DNA of 64,000 nt from Verrucomicrobiota bacterium (GTDB lineage: Bacteria; Verrucomicrobiota; Verrucomicrobiia; Limisphaerales; J093), in the NCBI GenBank assembly GCA_022710935.1, contig JAKLFY010000013.1, forward strand, positions 41,856 to 105,855. Reading direction: 5' to 3'. Below are positions 1 to 7,193 of this stretch, one piece after another; positions within the stretch are counted from its first letter, which is position 1, and every line of letters begins with the position of its first letter. The notes under the pieces are model-generated. The model saw nothing but the letters and a program-made list of their open reading frames with translations. It was not told the DNA's origin and searched no databases. The position numbers and the translations under genes were made by a program.

Positions 1-2
1 CC

Positions 3-179
3 TCACCGGGCAACACCAAGGCGGCGACGCTCCATGCCCGGAATCGTTTCAGCGTCACCCGCCAGTTGCGCTATAGCACGGACGAGACCCGCCGGGCGCT
101 GGACTTGTGCCTGTTCATCAACGGCCTGCCGCTATCGACCTTTGAACTCAAGTATGGTCTTCACCATCACAGCCGGTGA
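3..179 (+). pseudogene. Type I restriction endonuclease HsdR, N-terminal remnant
   Basis: Read from base 3, this frame gives a stretch strongly resembling the N-terminal nuclease domain of type I restriction R subunits: a conserved NRF-VTRQLRYS block, then RRALDLCLFINGLPLSTFELK. The last motif corresponds to the end of the PD-(D/E)xK nuclease core (the ELK part). Homology stops right after ELK (about base 155) and the frame ends at a TGA at 177-179, where a real HsdR would continue for about 900 residues with helicase domains. The 5' part lies outside the window. It is most likely a truncated, non-functional leftover of a restriction locus. What lies left of the window is unknown. Confidence 0.7.
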
Positions 180-249
180 GCAGCCGCGCGGAATCTCATC
201 GACGACGCTCGCGGGCGATGCTATGGGCTGACCCGCCATTCACTGGAAC

Positions 250-1677
250 ATGAACGCCTGCCAAATCGGGATGAGCCTTGCCATCGCCGCGGTCTTGCTC
301 GCTGCGTCGTCTCGAGCCGCCGAGACAGCCCTGCAGCCCGTGGTCGAGGTCGAGGAGGTGGTTTACGAATACACCTCCGCGGACAACGGTGCAGGGCCGA
401 TGTGGTGCCACGGATCCACGTGCCTGGTGCGATTGGGCGACGCCCTGTTCGCAAGCGGGCTCGAGACCATCCCGCACGAGAAACCGCTCAACAATTGCCG
501 ATGGACTTTCTGGAGACGCGGACCGGAGGGTTGGACTCTTCTCCAAAAGGACCCGGCTGGGCGCACACGCGAGCCATGTCCGCTGGCGGCATTTCCCGAG
601 CCGGGCCGGGTCTTTCTTTCGGCGAATCCAACGCTCAATCCGCCGGGGCAGGCGGGCGGGGGACCGGCACGCCCTGTGCTTTTCGAGTTCACGGCGGCGG
701 ATGCGTCCGCCCCGCCCGGGAGCCATTGGCCGGGCTGGCGGAACCATCCGGCGCCTCCGGCGTTCACCGAGCATTCCTATCGCAGCCTGGCCGCGGACGG
801 GCCGGGCCGGGAGCTGATTCTCTTCCAGAACATCGGCTACACGCATGCCGAGTGGGCTTTCCGCGATCGCGACGGCAACTGGAACGCGCAAGGCCAACTG
901 AAGTGGCCGTGGGGCGCCGAGTACGACACGCCGCAGCCCATCCGCGTCTGCTATCCGAACGTGGCGCTCCGAGCGCGCGCCGTTCATTTCGTCGGCGTCA
1001 GCGACATCGTCGAGCCGTACGCGAAGTGGCGGCAGGCCAAGCGCGAACTCACGGGCCAGGAGTGGGATTACGATTTCCGCCGCCTCTTCTATACGTGGTC
1101 CCCCGACATCGCCCGCGGCGGCTTTCGCGACTGGGTCGAAATCGCCAGCCGCGACAAGACATGCGGGTGGGTTTCTCCGGGCGATCTCTGGGTTGCCCCC
1201 GACGGCGCCGTCCACATTGTCTGGACGGAGCGCGCGTTGGACGAACGCCTGCGCGCGAAGTTCTTCCCGAACGAGAAGCAACGTCACGAGCTCAATTACG
1301 CCGTCGTCCGGGAAGGCCGCGTGCGGTTGCGCCGCACGCTCCTGGCCGCAGACGAAGGAAGACCGGGACTCGTGGCCAGCCTGCCGCGTTTCCAGCCCCT
1401 GCCCGACCATCGCCTGTGCGTCTTCTTCCATGTGCAGGGTGCGGACGAAACCGGCAAAGCGGTGGCCGAGAATCGTCTCCTCGATCTGGGTTCGGAGGGT
1501 TCCCCTGGCCCCATGATCTCCGTTCCACTTCGACATCCGCTGGCCAGCTATTTCACGGCGACCGTGAGGGCCGGGTCCGCCCCCAGTTGGACCTTGGATT
1601 TGTTGGGCACGCGGTCCGACCAGCCAAATGCCATGTGCTACGCGCGCGTACGGATCGAAGGAGGCGCTCCTCCGTGA
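250..1677 (+). CDS. Predicted secreted BNR/sialidase-like beta-propeller protein
   Basis: A 475-residue protein with an N-terminal signal peptide (hydrophobic stretch about residues 8-20, cleavage near SSRAAE). The body is rich in aromatic residues and shows short blade-like segments (WTFWRRGPEGW, EWAFRDRDGNW, DLWVAPDGAVHIVWTE) typical of secreted BNR-type six-bladed propellers common in Verrucomicrobiota and Planctomycetota. No catalytic set of a true sialidase could be assigned, so substrate and activity are open. Start: ATG at 250; an ATG at 271 would also leave a good signal peptide, and neither has a clear Shine-Dalgarno. It is followed on the same strand, after 176 bp containing a REP-like palindrome, by the isochorismatase-ThuA fusion. 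Confidence 0.55.
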   Translation: MNACQIGMSLAIAAVLLAASSRAAETALQPVVEVEEVVYEYTSADNGAGPMWCHGSTCLVRLGDALFASGLETIPHEKPLNNCRWTFWRRGPEGWTLLQKDPAGRTREPCPLAAFPEPGRVFLSANPTLNPPGQAGGGPARPVLFEFTAADASAPPGSHWPGWRNHPAPPAFTEHSYRSLAADGPGRELILFQNIGYTHAEWAFRDRDGNWNAQGQLKWPWGAEYDTPQPIRVCYPNVALRARAVHFVGVSDIVEPYAKWRQAKRELTGQEWDYDFRRLFYTWSPDIARGGFRDWVEIASRDKTCGWVSPGDLWVAPDGAVHIVWTERALDERLRAKFFPNEKQRHELNYAVVREGRVRLRRTLLAADEGRPGLVASLPRFQPLPDHRLCVFFHVQGADETGKAVAENRLLDLGSEGSPGPMISVPLRHPLASYFTATVRAGSAPSWTLDLLGTRSDQPNAMCYARVRIEGGAPP

Positions 1678-1780
1678 ACCTCCCCATGAACCTCGACACG
1701 GAACGCGGCGCTGAAGCGCACGCACTCTCCCGCAATGCGGGACTTCGCGACGTCGAGCGCGTCCGGCGTGGCGAAGCCTT

Positions 1781-1809
1781 TGGAGTGCGGCGGTTTACCG
1801 CCGCTTTAG
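1781..1809 (+). repeat. REP-like palindrome (GGAGTGCGG family), single copy
   Basis: GGAGTGCGG followed by a perfect 8-bp stem (1787-1794 with 1797-1804, GCGGCGGT/ACCGCCGC) and a 2-nt loop, then CTTTAG. The same head-and-stem design occurs as an inverted doublet at 16621-16706. The element lies in the gap between two same-strand genes. Confidence 0.6.
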
Positions 1810-1853
1810 ATTCACGTCCGCTGAGCAGTTCGCAACGTAACAGGTGACTCCTC

Positions 1854-3440
1854 ATGAAAGGACTCTCCCGTCTTTCAATCGCCTTGCATGCACTGGGCCT
1901 CGTGATCTCCACGGCGCACCCCGCCGTTCTCGAATTGCACACGCGCGAGCGGGTAGCGCTGGCCGCCGCGCCCGGCGAATTCCGGCTTGTCGAGAAGACG
2001 GTCGCCTGGGATGCGGCGAAGACAGCCATTATCGTGTGCGACATGTGGGATCGGCACTGGTGCCGCGGCGCCACGGCGCGCGTGGCCGAGATGGCTCCGC
2101 GCATGAACACCGTGCTCGAAGCCGCCCGCCGGCGCGGCATCCTGATCATCCACGCGCCAAGCGGGACGATGGCGTTTTATGCCGATTCGCCGCAGCGCAA
2201 GCGGGCCCGGGAGGCGCCCGAGGCGCCGGCGCCGGACGGGATCGGCAACTGGCATTCGCTGGATCGCGCCAAGGAGGGCCCGCTGCCGATCGACGATTCG
2301 GACGGCGGATGCGACGACACGCCGCAATGCAGCCAGGGCAGCCCCTGGCGCCGCCAGATCGCCGCGCTCGACATTGGGCCTGACGACTGCATCAGCGACA
2401 GCGGCCGGGAGATCTTCAACCTGCTCGAACAGCGCGGCATCGAAAACCTCGTCATCCTGGGCGTTCACGCGAACATGTGCGTCCTCGGGCGTCCGTTCTC
2501 GATCCGCGCCATGGTCGGCCTGGGCAAGAATGTGGTTCTCATGCGGGACCTGACCGACACGATGTACAATTCACGACGGCGCCCGTGGGTCAGCCACTTT
2601 GTGGGCACCGACCTGGTCGTCGAACATATCGAGAAGCACTGGTGCCCCTCGATCACAAGCGTCGACTTTCTCGGAGGCGAGCCGTTCCAGTTCCGGGACG
2701 ACCGCCGGGCGCGGATTGTCTTTATTCTCGCCGAAAACGAGTACCGCACGTGGGAGACAGTCCCGGCCTTCGCACGCCAGGCGCTGGCCTGGCGCGGTTA
2801 TCGCCTCGATTTCGTCACAGCCAGCCCGCGCACCGACGACTATGACTTCAAAAACTACACCGCGATCGAGGACGCGGACCTGGTGTTCGTCAGCGCGCGC
2901 CGACGCGCCGTGCCGGTCGGGATGCTGGCCCTGCTGCGTCGGCATCTCGAGTCGGGCAAGCCCTTCGTCGGCCTGCGCACGGCCAGCCACGCCTTCGCGC
3001 CCAGCCCCGACAAAGTCCGAAACCGACCCGAACTGGCGGCCTGGGCCGGATTCGATGCCGAGGTGCTGGGCGGCAACTATCATGGGCATCACCCGGCGGG
3101 GCGGGTGGCGAGGATCGAACCGGCGCCCAATGCCGCCTCGAGCCCTCTGCTGACAGGCGTTTCGCTGACCGGCTTCCAGACCCCCTCCTCCCTCTACCGC
3201 AATGCTCCGCTCCCACCCGCCAGTGAGCCCCTGCTTCTGGGCACGATCGCCGACGCGCCGACGGAGCCTGTAGCCTGGAGCCGCGTCAGCGGCCCGCGTC
3301 AGTCCCGCGTCTTCTACACCTCGCTGGGCGGGCCCGAGGATTTCGGAAGCGCGGCCTTCCAACGCCTGTTGCTGAACGGAATCCTGTGGGCGCTCGATCA
3401 GCCGATCCCGCCCGTGGAGGCACCCGTGTTGGCGCCGTGA
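1854..3440 (+). CDS. Secreted fusion: isochorismatase-like cysteine hydrolase + ThuA-like domain
   Basis: A 528-residue protein with an N-terminal signal peptide (about residues 1-23). Residues 55-265 match the isochorismatase/nicotinamidase fold: a VCDMWD strand with D63/D66, and a nucleophile-loop motif ILGVHANMC with C209 in the catalytic cysteine position. From about residue 285 to the end the protein changes to a ThuA-like (trehalose-utilisation, class I glutamine-amidotransferase-like) domain: RIVFILAENEY at the start, the LVFVSARRR strand, and NYHGHHP at 408-414. ThuA domains are linked to sugar oxidation or epimerisation; cysteine hydrolases of this fold cleave amides or vinyl ethers. 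Joining both in one exported polypeptide suggests a two-step periplasmic reaction, but the substrate is not evident. Start ATG at 1854; no strong ribosome binding site. Confidence 0.75.
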   Translation: MKGLSRLSIALHALGLVISTAHPAVLELHTRERVALAAAPGEFRLVEKTVAWDAAKTAIIVCDMWDRHWCRGATARVAEMAPRMNTVLEAARRRGILIIHAPSGTMAFYADSPQRKRAREAPEAPAPDGIGNWHSLDRAKEGPLPIDDSDGGCDDTPQCSQGSPWRRQIAALDIGPDDCISDSGREIFNLLEQRGIENLVILGVHANMCVLGRPFSIRAMVGLGKNVVLMRDLTDTMYNSRRRPWVSHFVGTDLVVEHIEKHWCPSITSVDFLGGEPFQFRDDRRARIVFILAENEYRTWETVPAFARQALAWRGYRLDFVTASPRTDDYDFKNYTAIEDADLVFVSARRRAVPVGMLALLRRHLESGKPFVGLRTASHAFAPSPDKVRNRPELAAWAGFDAEVLGGNYHGHHPAGRVARIEPAPNAASSPLLTGVSLTGFQTPSSLYRNAPLPPASEPLLLGTIADAPTEPVAWSRVSGPRQSRVFYTSLGGPEDFGSAAFQRLLLNGILWALDQPIPPVEAPVLAP

Positions 3441-3551
3441 CAACCGAGGGCCTGGTCGGAGTCATTGGCCGCCTTCAGAACTCTGGCAAGGCCTGCTGAC
3501 TCCCCGTCGTGGCCAGGTGGTTCTGGGGCCCGGGTTGGGGGATGAGGCGTT

Positions 3552-4595
3552 TCAGGGGTGGGCGGTCTTGTGCATCACGAGCAGTTCCCGCACGGTGCGG
3601 CGTGGAGACGGCGGCGTCTCTTCGCCGTAGCCCAGGCGCAGCAGGAGTTGGGGATAGCCGGCGAGGCCCAACATGCTCGCCAACTGGGCGCGCAACTCGG
3701 GGATTTCGATCGGCTGATTCAGGAACGAGGCCCAGAGGTTCTCGGAGCGGGCGTGGAGCAGCAGGCTCTGCAAGGCCTGGCCGGTGTTGAGCCAGGTGGG
3801 GGCGTTGTCCTCAGGCGTCCAGAGCACGGCCAGCACCGGGGAGTGGGTGGCGACATCCCGGTCGCGGGCGGCCTGTCCGCCGCCGCGATCGAACGTGCGG
3901 ATCAGCGCCGGCCCGGCGAAGGACATCCAGTCCTTGATTCCCAGGTCGTGGACCGCGAGTCCGTCCCGATGGCTTTCGGCCTTGGTTCGGACCCATCGAG
4001 CCAGCTCTTCCCGAAAGGCCTTGTCCGCCCACTGCATGCGGTCGGCCTGGGCGACGAGATCGGCGACGGCATTGCGGACTTCCTCGACAGCGTAGGCGGA
4101 GAGCCAGGCGCCTTGGGCCTGTGTGAGCGACTCGAACTCCGCCAGCAACTCGGTTGGCACCGGATCGGGGCGGAAGGCCTGGCGATTGGTGCGTCGCTGG
4201 GTGATGGCGTGAAACACGAGCACGTCGTCCGAGGAGGTCTCGCCGCTCAATCCCAGCCGCAATTGGGCCAGCAGGTCCGGGAGATCCGGATTCGGGAACA
4301 AGGAGACGTCGTACTTGTGACCGAAATACTCCGCCGCGATCCGCAGGTTGTACAAGGCGGCGCCGCAACTGATGGTGAGTTCGCGATCGCAGGGATCGAT
4401 CACCCGGAGGGCGCGTCGGCGGTCGGCGAACAGCTCGACGTCCATTGCGTTGATCCTGAAGAGCCAGGGCTGGGTGTTGTGGCTCGAGGGGGCAAGAATC
4501 GCGTAATTGAGCAGGAATTCGAGCTGGTCGGAGGCATAACCGCTCGCCGGGAAGTCGTCTGCGTTCACGCTCCAGGGCTGGAGATGGTCTTTCAT
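3552..4595 (-). CDS. Acg-like nitroreductase-family FMN protein
   Basis: A 347-residue protein of the nitroreductase superfamily, Acg subgroup. Visible marks are the LAPSSHNTQPWLFRI motif near the N-terminus (FMN-binding Ser/His/Asn-Thr-Gln-Pro block), RRTNRQAF in the middle, and LNTGQALQSLLLHA plus LGYGEE in the C-terminal half. Length about 330-350 is normal for the subgroup. Acg-type proteins bind or sequester flavin and are often stress-linked; nitroreductase activity is not assured. The open frame extends 15 codons upstream to a TTG, but the ATG at 4595 is preferred because the family begins close to it. It is transcribed toward the preceding plus-strand gene, leaving about 110 bp between the convergent ends. 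Confidence 0.75.
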   Translation of the reverse strand: MKDHLQPWSVNADDFPASGYASDQLEFLLNYAILAPSSHNTQPWLFRINAMDVELFADRRRALRVIDPCDRELTISCGAALYNLRIAAEYFGHKYDVSLFPNPDLPDLLAQLRLGLSGETSSDDVLVFHAITQRRTNRQAFRPDPVPTELLAEFESLTQAQGAWLSAYAVEEVRNAVADLVAQADRMQWADKAFREELARWVRTKAESHRDGLAVHDLGIKDWMSFAGPALIRTFDRGGGQAARDRDVATHSPVLAVLWTPEDNAPTWLNTGQALQSLLLHARSENLWASFLNQPIEIPELRAQLASMLGLAGYPQLLLRLGYGEETPPSPRRTVRELLVMHKTAHP

Positions 4596-4664
4596 AGGGG
4601 TCTCGAGGGCATTAGACGTCCCTTTCCCGACAACCTTCAAGCCAAACCTGTGTCCGCCTCAGGC

Positions 4665-4697
4665 GCGCGGCGCGGCTGAGCTCGCCAAAGTCCTCGC
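4665..4697 (+). repeat. Dispersed 33-bp repeat, copy 1
   Basis: Matches 10289-10321 at 29 of 33 positions, in the same orientation. It covers the region between two minus-strand genes and reaches the last base of the MBL-fold gene stop codon. Function unknown. Confidence 0.5.
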
Positions 4698-5632
4698 TAA
4701 AACACCTCCGGCACGCCCTCTTCAAGAACCCGCAGATGCCGGGCCAGATCCGCTTTCTCGATCAGCCCCCGAAGTCGCCGCAGCGGTTCGTCCATGTCCT
4801 CGAACGAAAGGCGGAAGGTCCCGTAGTGCATCGGCACGATCCATCGAGCCTGGAGCTCCCGAAAGGCCTTCACGGCGTCCTCAGGTCCCATGTGGACGCT
4901 GCGGAACGACTCGGGCTCATAGGCGCCGATGGGCAGCAGTGCGATCTCGGGGGTGCAGCGCGTTCCGATCTCCTTGAACCCATCGAAGTAGGCGCTGTCG
5001 CCGGCGTGATAGATGCGCCGCCCCTGGTATTCGAGCAGGAAACCGCCGTATCCGCGATGATGGTCCCTCAGCACGCGCGCCCCCCAGTGCTTGCAGGGAG
5101 TCAGCGTCACCCGCAGGTCGCCGCGCGAAAACGTCTCCCACCATTCCAGTTCGAGCACCCTGTCGAAACCGAGGCCGTCGGCGAGATCGCCCACCCCCCA
5201 GGGCACGATGGCCATCCGCGGCGATGACAGCCGCCGCAGGGTCCGCTTGTGGAAATGATCGAAATGGGCATGGGTGAGAAGGACCAGATCGGCCTGCGGC
5301 AGGTCCTTGAGCTTCAGTCCCGCATGCTTCTGCCGCTTCATGAAAAACAGCCAGTTCGCGAAGTTGGGGTCGATCAGCACGTTCAAATCCGCAAACTGAA
5401 TCAGAAAGGAGGCGTGCCCGATGAACGTGATCGCCACCTGCTTCTCGCCCAGGCGCGGAAAAGCCGGCGTCTTGCGCTGGCCGCCGCGCGGCGTCAGGAG
5501 CGCCTTCCAAACCATCTGCCGGAAGTATGCCCGCGGACTGAACGCCTGCGTGGGGGTCAATTCCTTGAACGAGCGGGGCAACTTTCGCCGCTTCCGCCGC
5601 GGGGCTTTCGACTGTGCAGAGTTCGAATCCAT
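4697..5632 (-). CDS. Metallo-beta-lactamase-fold hydrolase (NAPE-PLD/UlaG-like)
   Basis: A 311-residue MBL-fold metal-dependent hydrolase. Zinc ligands are visible: THAHFDHFH at residues 120-128, HWG near residue 182 (third ligand region), HAGDSAYFD with D212, and PMHYGTF with H269. FIGHASFLIQF at 70-80 is the typical opening strand of the UlaG/N-acylphosphatidylethanolamine phospholipase D-like branch. The first 20 residues are basic and not hydrophobic, so it is probably cytoplasmic. Start: the frame is open back to 5788, but that extension is low-complexity and Gly/Arg-rich; ATG 5632 places the domain normally. No good Shine-Dalgarno was seen. Substrate not predictable. Confidence 0.8.
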   Translation of the reverse strand: MDSNSAQSKAPRRKRRKLPRSFKELTPTQAFSPRAYFRQMVWKALLTPRGGQRKTPAFPRLGEKQVAITFIGHASFLIQFADLNVLIDPNFANWLFFMKRQKHAGLKLKDLPQADLVLLTHAHFDHFHKRTLRRLSSPRMAIVPWGVGDLADGLGFDRVLELEWWETFSRGDLRVTLTPCKHWGARVLRDHHRGYGGFLLEYQGRRIYHAGDSAYFDGFKEIGTRCTPEIALLPIGAYEPESFRSVHMGPEDAVKAFRELQARWIVPMHYGTFRLSFEDMDEPLRRLRGLIEKADLARHLRVLEEGVPEVF

Positions 5633-5839
5633 GCAGCCAGGGCCGCCCCGGCCACCGCGCAACCGATCGCCGTGACTTTGGGCACGCCACCCTTTCCGGC
5701 TACCTTTACTCGACCCGCCCAAGAAACACAATCCCCGCCGCCGATCCAACAGCAGTGGCCCCTCCCCCCAGCCCCCCTTCCTCTCCACGGTGACCTCTTA
5801 CTTGAGTCAATTCGCAGGCGCGTTGGAAGACCATAATGA

Positions 5840-5868
5840 TTGAAATTCGGTCCGAGTTTTGGTATATA
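5840..5868 (+). promoter_or_regulatory. Putative sigma-70-type promoter for the AraC-type gene
   Basis: TTGAAA at 5840-5845, 17-bp spacer, TATATA at 5863-5868 preceded by TGG (extended -10). Predicted transcription start about 5876, 33 nt before the TTG start codon at 5909. It is an AT-rich island in a GC-rich background. Confidence 0.5.
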
Positions 5869-5908
5869 ATGCCCACTGGCTCCACGGGAATCGGGCAAGG
5901 GGAGCAAC

Positions 5909-7021
5909 TTGGTTCGACAGGCCAGTGCCGAACCGGGCCAGCCAAGGCTGCGCATGGATCGAGGCCTTCGCTATCAGTCGGGCAGAAACCTGGTCGCTGG
6001 CGGCGCGACGGCGGGAGGCGACCTGGAGGGGGGAGTTGGTTTGCCGCTGGGGATAGCCTGCTCGGCGGAAAGCTGGTCCGCGTCCCGGCTGAGCGAGTTC
6101 GAGGCGTGTCGGCGCTGGCTCAAATCCGAGATTGAAACGAGACTTGGGCGTCTCCTCTCTGCTTCGACCGGTCTCTCGTTCTGCACGGTCTGGGCCGGGC
6201 CGTTCACTGCGGTCCAAGACGTGGACGGCCGCGGGTTCTGTCCGCGATGGCAAGACCTCGGGCCGGGCCGCACGGCGCTGGCAAAGCAGTGCGCAGGATG
6301 CCGCCTGAAGAACTGGGAAAGGAGCGCGACGGCCGGCAAGGGGAGTTACCGCTTCCGAGGCCTGTGCGGCGCGCCGACGTTGTGGATTGAACTGAGGGTC
6401 CGCGACCTCATGGTGGGGAGAGCCGTGTTCCAAGCACGCCCCCGGCCCGGCGCGGACGAGGAGGCGCCGGGCTTTGGACAGGCGGTTGAATTGCTGGACG
6501 TTCTGCTCGCCCAAGCAGCCGCGCGGATCGAGAACCAGGGTCTCCGGAAACAACTGGAGACCACCCGCCGCTTGCAGCAGTATCTCGAAACCGAAGTCGC
6601 TCGCTTGCGTCACGAACTCCACGCCCGGCTGCCGGAGGTGCCGGAGAAGACCGCGCCACCTGGAGAGGCTGACCGAACGCGGAACACCGTGGGTCAGATG
6701 TTGTCCTACGTGCGCGAGCACTACCAGAGGCCGATGAGCCTTGGCGAGGTGGCCCAGGCGCTGGGCAGGAACCCTTCCCATCTCTCGACGATGTTCGCGC
6801 AGGCCACCGGGGTGCCGTTCCATGCGTACGTGGACGAACTCCGCCTGGCGAAAGCCAAGCAACTGTTAAGCGACTCCACCCGTTCCATCATCCAGGTTGC
6901 CTGTGAAACCGGCTACGCCAGCGACGACTGGTTCCGCCACGCGTTCAAGGCCCACACGGGTCTGTCGCCGAGTGCGTGGCGGGAGGCACGGCTCATCCGT
7001 CTTGGACGGAAAAGCGAGTGA
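5909..7021 (+). CDS. AraC-family regulator with degenerate PocR-like sensor domain
   Basis: A 370-residue regulator. The C-terminus (about residues 265-365) holds two AraC-type helix-turn-helix motifs: MSLGEVAQALGRNPSHLSTMF and IIQVACETGYASDDWFRHAF followed by LSPSAWRE. Residues 85-185 resemble a PocR ligand-sensor domain in layout (FC-P at C111, C128-x2-C131, and YRFRGLC at C153 in place of the usual YxCHxGL), so the cysteine set is partly altered. A charged helical segment at about 195-240 probably forms a coiled coil for dimerisation. TTG at 5909 is chosen because an AAGGGGAG ribosome-binding site ends 4 nt upstream; ATG 5954 is an alternative. It lies 172 bp upstream of the secreted toroid protein on the same strand, which is the obvious candidate target. 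Confidence 0.75.
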   Translation: MVRQASAEPGQPRLRMDRGLRYQSGRNLVAGGATAGGDLEGGVGLPLGIACSAESWSASRLSEFEACRRWLKSEIETRLGRLLSASTGLSFCTVWAGPFTAVQDVDGRGFCPRWQDLGPGRTALAKQCAGCRLKNWERSATAGKGSYRFRGLCGAPTLWIELRVRDLMVGRAVFQARPRPGADEEAPGFGQAVELLDVLLAQAAARIENQGLRKQLETTRRLQQYLETEVARLRHELHARLPEVPEKTAPPGEADRTRNTVGQMLSYVREHYQRPMSLGEVAQALGRNPSHLSTMFAQATGVPFHAYVDELRLAKAKQLLSDSTRSIIQVACETGYASDDWFRHAFKAHTGLSPSAWREARLIRLGRKSE

Positions 7022-7193
7022 GGCTTGAAGTCTGTTCTGCGGGCCGGACCTCTCTTCACGAAGGCCAGAATTCCCTCCGATGGGCCAAACAAAACACCGT
7101 TGGCGCCTGCCCAGGAGTGCTGCGTAATGGAGCACCGTGCGGGCCTAACCCGAACGGCCCGCGGAGTAAAAACCTAAACGATGGAGTGATGCT

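Noticed and set aside
196..1725. Long minus-strand open frame opposite the BNR-like gene
   Set aside because: GC-rich codon third positions leave the opposite strand open; composition is Arg/Gly/Ala-rich without a recognisable domain.
5616..5635. GTTCGAATCC resembling a tRNA T-loop
   Set aside because: The flanking bases do not form a T-stem and no acceptor or anticodon arms fit; it lies in the start region of the MBL-fold gene.
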